DNA from: Austropuccinia psidii
Taxonomy: Eukaryota > Basidiomycota > Pucciniomycetes > Pucciniales > Sphaerophragmiaceae
Assembly (NCBI GenBank): GCA_023105745.1
Contig: JALGQZ010000011.1
Span: 46,840,698-46,904,697 of the forward strand
Length of the DNA stretch: 64,000 nucleotides
Direction: 5' to 3'
Made by a program: the position numbers and the translations under genes. The notes beneath the pieces are model-generated. The model searched no databases. It had not been told where the DNA came from and worked only from the letters and a program-made list of their open reading frames with translations. Below are positions 23,027 through 34,837 of this stretch, piece by piece; within the stretch, counting starts at the first letter, position 1; each line of letters begins with the position of its first letter.

Positions 23027-23564
23027 TGTAAGATGTGTCTATTGACAATATTACTATGAATCAACAGTACTATGACTGTTCTTATAAAATATAATAATAA
23101 AAATTATTATAACCACAATTGAATAATTGATTACTTAATTATTTCTTTTACTTGCTATACACTACTGATGATTCTAACAGTAAGCAGTAATTGTCTACAA
23201 GAATCAATTACTAGAAGAATTTAATAATAGAAAACTTCTTTATTAAAATAATAAAATTATCTTAATATAAAATTATCTTTTGCAAGAATAATTATAAAAA
23301 AATATTCATTGAAGAAAACTCTGACTAGAGAAAAACTTTAAGAATTAAGACAAAATACTCACTAATACTCCAAAGAACTTATTGAATGATAATAGTAGAG
23401 AAATTTGACAGATAATTGTGGATTCAAAGGATCAAAATTGATGTATAACGGGATTACAACAATATATAGTTGATTTCTCTGATTTCACGTCTTTCTGATT
23501 GATTCTGAAAGAATAAAAAATTTAAGAAAAGATTAACTAATACTCCCTTGTTGGTAATAATGGT
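23027..23564. other. AT-rich spacer with no gene
   Basis: Nothing coding is seen. It is the left flank of element B; its last five bases are ATGGT, and the matching right flank lies beyond the window. Confidence 0.5.
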
Positions 23565-25002
23565 TGTCAGCCTGTGACTCAAAACCAGAGCACAAACATG
23601 ACAGCCAAATACCATAAATCAATGGTATAGCCAAGATACCACCAAAACATGGAGCTGAGCCAAATCAGCTCAAAAGGTATCAAAAGAAAGAAGAAACTCA
23701 CCCCTTTCTAAATATTCAAGTCCTATCATCATAGGAAAAAGAGTAACAAATCTATTCCTGCTCAAAGTTTTTGCTGAACATAAACCTTATTTTTCACCTC
23801 TCATCTAAAATACGAAGGCAGAGGCCTAACCCAATCAAATGGGTATTCAAAATAAAGCACTACTTCAGGGCTATCCAATGGTACTGGACACACTGAGCTA
23901 GCACCAGAATTACAGAAGTTATGACCAAAATAAGGTCAAATAAGGGTGATTAAAACATTCACCTCTCATCTAACTTCTACAGTTTTAGTGTGAGATACCT
24001 AAAGTGGGGTCTTTTTGGAAAGAGCACAACCAGGGATATCTGATGGTGCCATCCATTTCTTAATATCTCATCTAGAGAAAAGAGTATGGGGCAAACAAGC
24101 TCTATACAGTTTTTAAGCAAAACATATATATGTACAAAAGATCTTGTACATGGCATAACTTTGCCATACTTAATGATAGCCATATCAAATAAGGTACCAT
24201 TGTGTAGAGCACATCCGGGGATACACAATGAACCAACTTTGAGCCTGATATCTCAAAAGCTGACCAATGTATGGCAGCTTTAAGCTCAGAATCCCACAAT
24301 TAGACCAATACAGTCTTACCGTGGGATATTCTCCCATACGTATGACTATGAGGTGTTAAATAGACAAATAAGCATGTTTATACTTCAATAACTCATAATG
24401 CATTCAATACTGCGGCACCATACATGTTATGTACAGCATTCTATGCATCATACACGTCAGAAGAGGGCTATGTGGTCCCCAGATGAAACGTTTTACCCTG
24501 CATTGGTCAAAACTGCCCAGATGTGGTTTCAAAACCACATCTGAGCCCAATACAGAGAATACAGACACTATTAAAACAACAAGCCAGTACTCTGAAGTGA
24601 AAAACTCTTTACTTCCTCTATGTGGATGGTCTAGAGGGCCATTCCACCCCAGTTTAGGATGAAAGGAGGCCTTTTCTCCACCAGAAAAGGTTTCCTCATC
24701 CTGCTCTTGAATTCCCATGTAGAACAACTGTCAAAAACAGTCATACTCTTGGAAAATAATCAGGTATAACTTTAATTTTAATTATTTTAGTCTTTATTAT
24801 TGTAATCCAACAGCTAAAGCTGCACCCAGGGCTTTCAACAGTGCTCACCACCACTATTACTGAATAGTAAAGCCCTTAATACTCTTATTTAAACGTTTTA
24901 TATCATCAATAAATAATTTACTATCATTTTTTACCATGTCACAGTCACAGTTAAAGCTTGTAAATAGTTAATAATAAGCTTCATCGTAGACTCAACCTGA
25001 AA
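23565..25002 (+). repeat. Element B 5' LTR
   Basis: It is 1438 bp, starts TGTCAGCCTGTGACTC and ends CTGAAA (CTGACA in C). It contains a 12-bp inverted repeat with a 2-nt loop at 24518-24543 and an ACGTCAG motif near 24450 that recurs in all copies. ORFs inside it are chance frames. Confidence 0.92.
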
Positions 25003-25021
25003 TCTTGGGGTCCTGGCCATG
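25003..25021 (+). other. Element B primer-binding region (candidate)
   Basis: TCTTGGGGTCCTGGCCATG follows the LTR directly and aligns with the equivalent stretches in A, C and D. Confidence 0.5.
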
Positions 25022-25047
25022 TTTTTAAACCTTTTTGGACCTTATAA

Positions 25048-25099
25048 GTGAGTTTTTTCTCTTATTTTCTTCATTCTGACACTTTTTTTTCTCTTTTAG
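25048..25099 (+). other. Candidate first leader intron of element B
   Basis: The 52-nt candidate has donor GTGAGT, a TTCTGACAC branch-like site, a long pyrimidine tract and acceptor CTCTTTTAG. In C the donor is altered (GTTTTT). Predicted by eye. Confidence 0.4.
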
Positions 25100-25617
25100 G
25101 TGCAAATCATATCAAAAAATAAATAAAATATATATCTTTTATGCATTTTTTGAGTGGTATATGCTGTATACCACTGTGCGTTCTTCCATTTTTTGCCTTG
25201 TGTGGTTGATTATAATTCAATCACCACAAAACCCTTATTTTTGGTGTATTTTACATATTTAAACACTTTAAGCCATTAATATAGTCCTTTTTTTAATTAA
25301 ATAAGGACACCTTTTACTGTAAAACCAACAGTTGAGGCATGGTTGGGTACATTGTTAATTTCAATTACCCTCTTACATAACCACTTTTTCAGATTATAGT
25401 TGCTAATTACAAGTTAATCTGTGAGATACTGATATACAAACAGTGTGCCAGATATCTGTAGGACGTATTTCTGACATGGAATTGTTGATCAATCATACTG
25501 TCATAATACAAGGGCATAATATAGAAATATATTGCCCAGAGGCCATTCTTATACTTGCAAAACAGCATTTTAAGGAGTCATAACTGACAATAAGCCCTCT
25601 TTTTCCTGTCTGATTCT

Positions 25618-25918
25618 GTGGAAGAAAAATACATCCCACTAGGGACCCGGGCACAGGCCAACACACCAGTGACGCCATCAGAACCACTGGGCAGCAAGGG
25701 AAAAGGAAAGAGGCACAGTGAAGGCCTTATAACAGCTGAAATGTGTACACCCATTGCCACTCAGAGGAATAGAAAACCACAAAACTCTTCATCAATGCAA
25801 GGTAAACCAACCTTAACAGCTTGTATGGGGAAGATTAAAGCCATTAACCCAGTTGTAACCTCTAAAGGTAAATTTCCAAAAGAAGCAGACAACAAATTTG
25901 TACAAATCACAGTCAAAG
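25618..25918 (+). CDS. Element B leader open frame
   Basis: The frame is open to the donor GTAAAT at 25919 and encodes basic, Thr/Lys-rich sequence (TPVTPSEPLGSKGKGKRH, INPVVTSKGKFPKEADNKF). There is no ATG at its beginning; the first in-frame ATG is near 25740. Spliced across 25919-25986 it continues into the +1 ORF overlapping gag. C carries the same frame with an extra TAA near 28810 (TCA to TAA). Function is unknown; it might form the N-terminus of the spliced protein. Confidence 0.45.
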
Positions 25919-25986
25919 GTAAATACCCCAAGAACATAAGGTTTTTGATTGCTTTCAAACACTGATATGTCCCCTGTACACCTCAG
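25919..25986 (+). other. Element B candidate intron containing the gag ATG
   Basis: The intron is 68 nt, donor GTAAAT, branch-like CTGAT at 25962-25966, acceptor ACCTCAG. The gag-frame ATG (25967-25969) lies 17 nt before its end. C has an intron of identical length at the same site (28938-29005). Confidence 0.55.
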
Positions 25987-26049
25987 AGACCTTGGTTCCC
26001 AAAGGTACCAGCCAGAGGACAGAGAAGGCTTGTCCAGAACCAGAAGACC

Positions 26050-26418
26050 TTGATCGAGGACACCTTGGACACAGTGGTGGATGGCAAGACATTGAGGGAA
26101 CTCATACCCACTCTGCCATTCACATTCCAATTCAACAGAAACCTCAAACCAGATGACTGGAAGGATATGGACCAATTTCTTCAGCTCCACCAACTGCTCA
26201 AAGACCTTTTTCAATGGAGCATGGACAACAAGGGGTTCAACCTGGCATCTCACGGGGCAGAACTTGGAGAAAGTTGCCAGAAGATCTGTCTCAAAGGGAT
26301 AGACTTCAGAGACCTTATGGTAATCACCAAAGGTTGGAATCCCACCAGGAAGTTCAGACTCCTGGAGGTGAGGGAAAAGAGGATAATGGAGAATCAAGCC
26401 ACTATCCAAGCTTTGTAA
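26050..26418 (+). pseudogene. Element B ORF1 (+1 frame of gag), truncated
   Basis: The 122-codon frame matches C's ORF1 (TVVDGKTL, FNRNLKP, MDQFLQLHQLLKDLFQWSMD, KGWNPTRKFRLLE). It stops at TAA 26416 where C has Glu. A 1-bp insertion near 26051 shifts both this frame and the gag frame relative to the leader. The element is then cut at 26614 by insertion of C. The family is unrecognised; a helical Trp-rich region followed by a charged tail can be seen. Confidence 0.6.
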
Positions 26419-26444
26419 GAACATCTGACCCAGACAGGGCATAG
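26214..26444 (+). pseudogene. gag: Element B Gag N-terminal fragment (frame 0)
   Basis: This frame overlaps ORF1 and is equivalent to C's gag frame 28986-29534. It reads through the position where C has TAA 29346 (CAA here), and later CAA replaces C's TAG 29532. It has its own TAG at 26442 where C has TAC. The stops are therefore private to each copy. The sequence is Gln/Arg/Ser-rich and disordered. Gag resumes at 36277 and again at 56781. Confidence 0.55.
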
Positions 26445-26614
26445 TCAGATTCCTTCAGGCTCACAGGGAGTAGACCAAACCAGCTCTCCAGTTGCTTCAC
26501 ACCATTCAGGAACCAACAGATCAGTGGCCAAGAGTCACCATTCTTCACAATCCCAGGAAGTTTCCAGGAGAAGACAAGATACAAGGGAAAAAACAAGACC
26601 TCTTTCAGCCAAAG

Positions 26615-28052
26615 TGTCAGCCTGTGACTCAAAACCAGAGCACAAGCATGACAGCCAAAATACCATAAACCAATGGTATAGCCAAGATACCACCAAAACA
26701 TGGAGCGGAGCCAAAACAGCTGAAAAGGTATCAAAAGAAGGAGGAAACTCACCTCTTTCTGAAAACATAAGTCCCATCACCATAGGACAAGAAATAACAA
26801 AGTTATTCCTGCTCAAAGTTATTGCTGAGCATAAACCTTAATTTTCACCTCTCATCTAAAATCTAGAAGGGGAGACTTAACCCCATCAAATAGGTATTCA
26901 AAATGAAGCTCTAAGGCAGGGCTATCCAATGGTACCAGCCAAACTGAGCTAGCACCAGTATTACTTGAGTTATGGTCAAATTCAGGCCAAATAAGGGTGA
27001 ACAAAACATTCACCTCTCATCTAAGGTCTACAGTTTTAGTGTGGGATACTTTAAGTGGGGTCTTTTTGGAAAGAGAACAATCAGGGCTATCTGATGGTGC
27101 CATCCACTTCTTCATATCTCATCTATAACAGAAGTTATGAGGCAAACAAGCTCAATACAGCTTTTTGCCCAAACCACGCCTATGTACAAAACCCCTTGTA
27201 CATGGGATAGCTTTGTCATATTTGATGATAGCCATACCAAATTGGGTACCATTGTGTAGAGCCCATAAAGGGCTATTCAATGAACCAACTATGAGCATGA
27301 TATCTCAAAAACTGACAGAGGTATGGCCATTTGAAGGTTATAATCCCACAACATGACCAATACAACTGTATTATGACAGGATACAGTTGTACTCTGATTA
27401 TGAGGTGTCAAATAGATGAAGAAGCATGTTAATACTTCAATACCTCATAAGTCAGTCAATACTGGGGTCCCATACAGTTTCTGTACAGCATTCTATGCGT
27501 CATACACGTCAGAATCAGGCTGTGAGGTCCCCAGATGAAACTTTTCACCCTTTATTGGTGAAAACTGCCCAGATGTGGTTTCAAAGCCACATCTGAGCCC
27601 AATACAGGGCATACAGGCTGTTTTCAAACCACAAGTCAGTCCTAGAGAGTGAAAAATCTTCACTTCCTCTACGTGGAAAGGTCTAGCACCCTTTCCACCC
27701 CATTTCAGGATAAAACGGAGGCTTTTCACAGCCAGAATTGTCTCCTTATCCTGCTCTTGAATACCCTACATAGTAAACTGTCAAAAACAGTTTTACTCTT
27801 GGGTAATAATCAGGTATACTCTTAATTTAAATTATTGTAGTCTTTATTATTGTAACCCAACAGGTAAAGCTGCACCCAGGGCTTTCAACAGCGCTCACCA
27901 CCACTATATTCTTTATAGTAAAGCCCTTTTATTATTGAATTAATCCATCTTTAACCCTTATAAAAGCATTTTAAACTATTTTCCACGTGTCACAGTCATA
28001 GTTTACGTTGTAAATAGCTTTATTACCACTTCAACATAGACTCATCCTGACA
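26615..28052 (+). repeat. Element C 5' LTR
   Basis: It is 1438 bp, TGTCAG...CTGACA, and contains the LTR hairpin at 27570-27595 (one mismatch). Apparent ORFs in it are not genes. Confidence 0.95.
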
Positions 28053-28072
28053 TTTTGGGGGCCTGGTCGTGT
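28053..28072 (+). other. Element C primer-binding region (candidate)
   Basis: TTTTGGGGGCCTGGTCGTG follows the LTR with a 3-nt offset to TGG. It matches A, B and D at this site; the tRNA is not identified. Confidence 0.5.
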
Positions 28073-28937
28073 TTTAGAACCTTTTGGACTTATTACAAGT
28101 TTTTCTCTTTTTTATCATTTTATTGACACTTGTTTTATCTTTTTAGGCGTCATTTTCTCTAAAAAAATATATATTTCTATATATTATTATTTATCTTTTA
28201 AAAATCCTCATATTTTAAAGAGTATCTGTCACGTGGCTGATAACCACAAGACCAGTATTTTTGGTGTGTTTTGTATATAAAAACACTTTTAAGCCACTAA
28301 TACAGTCTTAATTCTTAATTGAATCAAGACAGCTCATACTGATAAACCAACAGTTGAGGCATGTTTGGGCACATTGTTAACTCAATTGCCCTGTAATACA
28401 CCATCTTTGACAGATTATACTTGCTAATTACAAGTATTCTGTTAAGATATTGGTATACAAACAGTATACCACATATCAGTAAGCTGTATTTTTGACGTGG
28501 AATTGTTAATTCAAGTACACTGTCATAATACAAGGGCATATTGTAATAATATACAACCCCAGAGGCCATTCTTAGACGTGCAAAACCAGCCTTAAGAAGT
28601 CTTAACTGACATAAGCCCTCTTTTCCTGTTTGATTCAGTGGAAGAAAATTTCATACCACTTGAGACCCAGTCACAGGCCAACACACCAGTGAAACCCTCA
28701 GAACCAGAGGGCAGCAAGTGCAAAGGAAAAAGACTTATGAAGGCCTCATTACAGCCAAAACGTGGACATCAATAGCCACTCAGAGAAGTAGAAAACCACG
28801 AAACTCTGCTTAAATACAAGGTAAACCAACCATAACCACTTGTACAGGGAAGATTACAATTATTAACCCAGTTGTAACCTCCAAAGGCAAACTGCCCAAA
28901 TCAGCAGATAACAAATTTGTACAAGGCACAGTCAAAG

Positions 28938-29005
28938 GTAAATACCCTAAGAACATAAAGTTTTTGACTGCTTGCAAACACTGATATGACCCCTGCATAC
29001 CTCAG
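28938..29005 (+). other. Element C candidate intron containing the gag ATG
   Basis: The intron is 68 nt, donor GTAAAT, branch-like CTGAT at 28981, acceptor ACCTCAG. The gag-frame ATG is at 28986-28988, 17 nt before its 3' end. Removing the intron joins G (28937) to AG (29006) and continues directly into ORF1 (ETLASKGTNQMTEK). Confidence 0.6.
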
Positions 29006-31238
29006 AGACCTTGGCTTCCAAAGGAACCAACCAGATGACAGAGAAAGCTTGTCCAGAACCAGAAGACCTGGAAGAAGACACTTTGGACACAGTGGTGGAT
29101 GGCAAAACAATGAGGAAGATAATATCAACCTTGCCATTCACTCTCCAATTCAACAGGAACCTCAAACCAGAGGGCTGGAAGGATATGGATCAAGTTCTTC
29201 AGCTCCACCAACTCCTCAAAGACTTATTTCAATGGAGCATGGACAACAAGAGGTTAAACCTGGCAAGTCACTGGGCAGAACTTGCAGCAAGTTGCCAGAA
29301 GATTTGTCTCAAAGAGGTAGACTTCAAAGACCTGATGGTAATCACTAAAGGTTGGAATCCTACCAGGCAGTTCAGACTCCTGGAGGCAAGGGCACAGAGG
29401 ATAAGGGAGAACCAAGCCACTATCCAAGCTATAGAAGAACTGTTAACCCAGACAGGGCCTACTCAGATTCCTTCAGGCTCACAAGGAGCAGGCCAAATCA
29501 GCTCTCCAGTAGCTTCACACCATTCAGAAACTAGCAGATCAGTGGCCAAGAGTCACCATTCTTCACAATTCCAGGAAGTTTCCAGGAGAAGACAAGGAAA
29601 CAAGGGCAAGAGCAAAGCCTCCTTCAACCAGAGGAGGAAAGAGTCAGACCCCATGATCAAGAAGCTGTTAGATTTGTTAAAAGAAGTACACAAGAACCAG
29701 AAGTAGTTGTAAACCACTCTAGAATCAGTAGTCCTAGTAATAGAAACATTACCCCCACTCAGACTGAAAATAACATTGTCACATCTGAGAGTAACATCAA
29801 CAGTGATACACTGTGGTTACAAATGTCCCAATATGCTGAACAATCTGGAAAGCAGTTTTCAGAAATTAAAGCTGGCCAAGAAAGGATGAGACAAACTCAA
29901 GCCTCCTGGGAACAGATAGTTAAAAATCTTGAAGAAGGATATGCTCAACTGAGAAAAGCCTCTGAAGAAACCAACAAAAGACTGAATATAGTCTTTGAAG
30001 AACAACACCACAGCACAAGGGACAGGGAGTGTCTGGATCAAGACATTAACAAGTTGTTTAATACCTACCATAGCTTGAAGCCCCAACCACAAGGCCAAGT
30101 TATGGAGAATCCATATCAACCAGATGACATCAAACCAGATGCCATGTTGATCAATAAGGCAAGGTCTCCATCACAATACCAGGATGGAGATGGAATGTCT
30201 TATTCAGAGAAGGAAGCCTTGAAACAGCTTCCTGAGGCCTCAAGCTGGCCCACATTCTCTGGATCAGGAGAATATGATCATATGGAACTCATAGATTATA
30301 TTGATGGACTCTTCATTGATGTACCAAGCATACCAGACTACTGGATCACTGCTAGATGGAATACTGCATTTAAAGGTCATGCCAGTATATGGTACACAGA
30401 AATGAAAGAAATCCATGGCAGAAGAAACTGGCCATGGTGGAAGAGTCAAATCATCCAAAAGTACAGTAATGGAACTTGGATATGGCAAAATACCATGTCA
30501 TTTGAAAATGACAAATACTCTGTGGACAAAGATCCATATTAGTGGTGTCTTAGACAGTCTAAAAGACTTAAAGCCATTGATCCTCAGATGAACATCCAAA
30601 TGAGGAATCAAAAACTTCTGACACAATTGCCAGGAGAACTAGAGCATGTAGTAAAATGCAGATGCAACCAAAATTGCACTCTAGATGACATTGCCAACAC
30701 CTTAAAAGACATAAGGAAAAGGACTAATATAGGGAAATTCACCCCATATAAGAGCAGTAGTTTCAAAGAGAAACAACCTTTCAGGGTAGAGATTGAAGAC
30801 AAACCCAAAGAAAGGGTGGCAGAAGTGGCAAAGAAGACGAATTCTTGTCACAATTGTGGTTCAACAGACCACTATGCCAACAACTGTCCAAAGGCAAAAA
30901 AGAAAGTGTATGCCATAGAGAAAGTCCGTGAGGAAGAACCTCCAGCAGAGGATTCTGAATCAGACTCCATGGGTGATGCCATCAGAGAACCATCTGATGA
31001 TGATCAAGACCCAGGAGAGGAAACACCACTGGATATCCAGGACATACAGTTGGAAGCAGGAATGCCACAGGACGCTGCTAACAAGAACTTGTTCAAACAC
31101 ACACAAGATGCACAAACAATCCTGGTTACACCAACCAAAGGAATGGCATATATACATGGGACAGCCACAAAAATGACTGTTTGTATTGACAATGATCAGC
31201 ACCCACTGATCATTGATAGTGGAGCACACTATACATAG
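28986..31238 (+). pseudogene. gag: Element C Gag with CCHC knuckle and protease start (frame 0)
   Basis: A single frame runs from ATG 28986 with TAA 29346, TAG 29532 and TAG 30540, ending at TAG 31236. A disordered N-terminus overlaps ORF1. From 29823 there is a coiled-coil-like region (SEIKAGQERMRQTQASW, EETNKRLN). The capsid block has LPEASSWPTFSGSGEYDHM and NWPWWKSQIIQKY. The CX2CX4HX4C knuckle (CHNCGSTDHYANNC) is near 30847-30888, followed by an acidic linker and the protease motif LIIDSGAHYT near 31205. A 1-bp deletion there (compared with B) shifts the frame, and the protein goes on in frame 31238. The natural arrangement is probably one Gag-Pol frame. Confidence 0.8.
29006..29706 (+). 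CDS. Element C ORF1 in the +1 frame of gag, intact
   Basis: About 233 codons are open from the splice acceptor to TAG 29704. The N-terminal part is acidic (CPEPEDLEEDTLDTVVDGK). The middle is a helical region with LQFNRNLKPEGWKDMD, LLKDLFQWSMDNKR and VITKGWNPTRQFRLLE. The C-terminal part is Ser/Gln/Lys-rich and ends RKESDPMIKKLLDLLKEVH. The frame overlaps gag frame 0 along its whole length. Its conserved GWNP region aligns with A (NGWHPL) and D (NGWNPL). The first in-frame ATG is at 29026; ORF callers may start at the TTG 29011. No known family is recognised. An RNA-binding or Gag-accessory role is a guess. Confidence 0.6.
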
Positions 31239-33535
31239 TGGCCAGAAACTATCTGGATACCCACTTCCCAAACTGGGAAAAACAGCTCTTGCCCACTAAG
31301 GCAAAGAACTTTCAAAGTGCATCAGGGAAGATGACTTCCATTGGGACAATTATCAAAGAGATAATTATACCCCACAGGAAGGGCAATATCAGACTCAACC
31401 CAGAGTTTGTAGTGCTTGAGGATGCCCACATCCAAGGGTCTTTACTGGGAACAGATTACCAGAGGATGTATGGCATAGACATTTACAACAGTAAAAATAG
31501 GCACATCACCATTGGAACTAACAAGGAAAAGAAATTTTCCCTTGATATATACCAGATATGTTCCCAAGACCCACTAGAAGAACTTCTGAAGGAATTCAGA
31601 GAGGGACAGTTTAGCACTACCCTCACCAGTAAACAAAAATGAACTTTACTGAAGATGCTGAGAAAGAACAGACCAGCATTTACCATTTGTGGATAACCAT
31701 TAGGCAAGATCAAAGGCCATGATATAGAACTATATCTGGATGTGGAAAGGCCTTATCCACCCATGCTGAGGAGACCTCCTTATCCAGCAAGCCTGGAAAC
31801 CAGGAAAGAAATTGAAAAACACATCAACGAACTCCTGGATATGGATGTCATCAGGAAAATTGGACATAATGAAATAGTGGAAATCACCACTCCTGTCCTG
31901 ATCACCTGGCATGATGGCAAGTCTAGATTGTGTGGAGATTTCAGAGCCCTGAATAACTACACAAAAGCAGACAGGTACCCTATACCCAGGATACCTCATG
32001 CCTTGGATAAACTAGCTAAAGCCAAATACATAACCAAAATGGATTGTATGAAAGGTTTCCACCAGAATGGAGTTAAACCAAACTCCATGAAATTACTCAG
32101 AATAATATGCCATATGGGCATATATGAGTACACTAGAATGCCATTTGGCATCAAGAATGCACCAGCCCACTTCCAAAGGATGATGGACACAATATTTCAA
32201 GATGAAATATTGGAAGGCTGGATGGTGGTATATATCGATGATATCATTATATACTCAGAGAAATGGGAAGACCATGTGCAATACATAGACAGAGTGCTAA
32301 GTAAATGCACACCCATAAATCTAAAAATTTCACTTAAAAAGTGCAATTTTGGCCAACAAGAGTTACTGGCTCTAGGACATAAAGTCTCAGGTCTTAGTCT
32401 GGCAATTGACCAGAATAAAGTAGCAGCAGTACTGCAAAAGCCAGTACCAAAAAGCATCAAAGAGAGGCAATCCTTTCTTGGGTTTGCTAACTACTATAGA
32501 AACCATATCAAAAGGTTTGCACACATAACTAGTAGTTTATACAAGTTATGTTCAAAAGATGTAGTTTTTGAAATAACCAAGGAAAGGAGGGATGCATATG
32601 AGAGGATCAATTATGAACTCACTAATGCACCTGTGCTCATCTTACCTGACTTTGAACTACCATTCAAGTTATATATAGATGCAGCATGCAGTCGAGGCCT
32701 AGGAGCAGCCCTTCACCAAAGACAAATTGTGGTTGGTGAACCAAGAGAAGGAGTAATATGCTACATCTCAAGGCAGCTGAAAGATTCAGAAGCCAGGTAT
32801 GGGGCCACCCAGACTGAATGTCTATGTCTAGTCTGGGCTCTACAAAAACTCCATTATTATCTGGAGGGTGCAGTCTTTGAAGTCTACACAGACTGCACAG
32901 CCTTGAAGTCTTTACTAAACATGAAGACTACAAATAGACACATGCTGAGATGGCAAATAGCCATCCAGGAGTATAGGAACATGACCATCATATACAAAGA
33001 AGGTAAAAGTCATACCAATTCAGATGGCCTTAGCAGATGGCCACTGGACAATGTCAAAAGCAATCCAGCTTATGACCCAGAAGTTGCAGCCAAGATTCCT
33101 ATCCATTTCATGGAAATAGATAGGAAAAAGAACTTCATATTTTCCGAATGGGCACCAGAGAGTGGTACCCCTGACAGTGGAAACACTGATTCAGAGGAGA
33201 CAGAAGCTCCAATATTGGGAATAGGTTCCTCTGAACTGCAAAATAAATTTTTTAGTGCAGTACTGAAGTCTTATGTCAAACACAAACAGTGTGGCATATT
33301 ACTACAACTCCTTCAACAAAAATACAGGAGTCCAGAACTGGAAGCCCAGCTGGAAGAACCCTGGTTGAGGGCCTATAAGGATAATAGGTTTTTGCTTATA
33401 GATGGCCTGCTCTACCACAGAGAAAAGCACACAAGTGCACTCACAGTGGTAGACAGAGACCACATTTCATTGATCCTGCAGGAATGCCATGACTGCCCCT
33501 ATATGGGACACATGAGTGAAGACAGGAACAAATAA
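31238..33535 (+). pseudogene. pol: Element C protease, reverse transcriptase and RNase H
   Basis: The frame includes the second half of protease (LLGTDYQRMYGIDIYN near 31440), then stops TGA 31640 and TAA 31694. From 31742 about 597 codons are open. RT motifs are [60 protein letters not shown] and an intact [10 protein letters not shown] active site (about 32230). RNase H has [41 protein letters not shown] and NSDGLSRW. The integrase zinc region begins ([13 protein letters not shown]). TAA 33533 ends the run. The catalytic residues of RT and RNase H look intact in this copy. Confidence 0.9.
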
Positions 33536-34399
33536 AGGGTAGCAAGCACAGCTTGGTGGCCCAAGTGGGAGCAGGAGTTGAGTGAACACATCAACACCTG
33601 TGAAAGATGCCAAAAGTCAAACAGGAAACATGGGAAGAAGGATGGGTTACTTCAACATATAGAGGAACCCAAGCACCCATGGGAAACCATCAACATGGAC
33701 TGGGTCACAGGACTTGTCCCAGGAGGCAAAGAAAACTACAATGCCTGCCTAATTATAGTTGATAGGTTCAGAAAGAGCATGAGGTGTCTTACATGCCACA
33801 AGGAGGAAACAGCCATGGATACTGCCCTGTTATTTTGGAATAACATCATATTTACCTGTGGAGTCCCTAAAATCATCATTAGTGATAGGGACTAAAAATT
33901 CACATCAGAATTTTGCACCAACTTGTATGACATTCTTGGCACCAAGCTTGCGTTTTCCACAGCTTACCATCCCCAAACAGATGGCCTAGCTGAGAGGATG
34001 ATCCAGACTATGGAAGACATCCTTAGAAGGTTCTGTGCCTATGGCATGGAATACAAGGACCATGAAGGATACACCCATGACTGGGTTACCCTTCTACCAG
34101 CTGTCCAGCTGGCTTATAATAAAATTCAGCACTCTACAACAGGAAAAACACCTGCAGTGGTAGAGAAAGGGTTTAATCCCCTGATGCCTGTGGATCACTT
34201 GAAGAAGAATCTTCTAATCATCCACCCCACAGCCAAAGACTTCCATGATATGTGGAAAAGGGCTTGTGACACAGCCGCTAAATGCATAGCTGAGGCAAGA
34301 GAATATAATAAGCAGAGGTGGGACAAGACACACATGGAACCTGACTTTAAGGGAGGGGACCAGGTGCTAGTGTCTACAGTGAACTTCAATAATCTTTAA
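33536..34399 (+). pseudogene. pol: Element C integrase
   Basis: This continues the same frame after TAA 33533. The zinc-binding region ends with [14 protein letters not shown]. The core has [25 protein letters not shown] with a TAA (33893) replacing the following Pro, and [20 protein letters not shown] with the catalytic Glu. The C-terminal part has [20 protein letters not shown] and stops at TAA 34397. The D,D,E triad is present in the sequence but separated by a stop. Confidence 0.88.
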
Positions 34400-34450
34400 G
34401 GATCCAAGAAGATGAGGGAATAATTTGTAGGGCCTTTCACTATCATTAGG

Positions 34451-34813
34451 TTGATAGGAAAGAGTGCAGTGGAAGTCAAACTTACAGAGGAATTTTCCAG
34501 GAAGCACTCAGTCTTCCCAGTAAGTTTTGTCAAGCCATACTTCCAAACAGAGGAGGATAAATTCCCCTCCAAAAATAAGAACCCCACACCACCTGACATA
34601 GTGGAAGTGGAGGCCTCCCCAGGACCTGTGAGTAAGATCATCAGGGCCAGGAATATCAGACTTAATGGAAAGGATCAAAGACAATACTTAGTCAGATTCA
34701 AACACCAGACAGCTGATAAGGACAAATGGTTAGCAGAAGATGCCATACCAGATGGAAACCTTCATCTAAGGAGATTCAGAGCCTCTAAGAGGACTGAACA
34801 GTCTCATCAATGA
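34451..34813 (+). pseudogene. Element C integrase C-terminus and chromodomain-like module
   Basis: The 120-codon frame (same frame as pol) has [28 protein letters not shown], then QYLVRFKHQTADKDKWLAED and LRRFRASKRTEQ. The LVRF...W block resembles the chromodomain-like end in A, B and D. The stop TGA is at 34811, 13 nt before the purine tract. Confidence 0.75.
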
Positions 34814-34825
34814 TGAGACCTTTTT

Positions 34826-34837
34826 AGAGGGAGGGTA
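34826..34837 (+). other. Element C polypurine tract
   Basis: AGAGGGAGGGTA directly precedes the 3' LTR; B has the same tract at 63204-63214. Confidence 0.85.

Noticed and set aside
22696..23064. 122-codon minus-strand ORF with repeating residues
   Set aside because: It is the 32-bp minisatellite translated; the unit length is not a multiple of three and there is no other support.
25813..26442. 209-codon minus-strand ORF
   Set aside because: It is antisense to the overlapping gag/ORF1 region of element B; two sense frames explain the low stop frequency.
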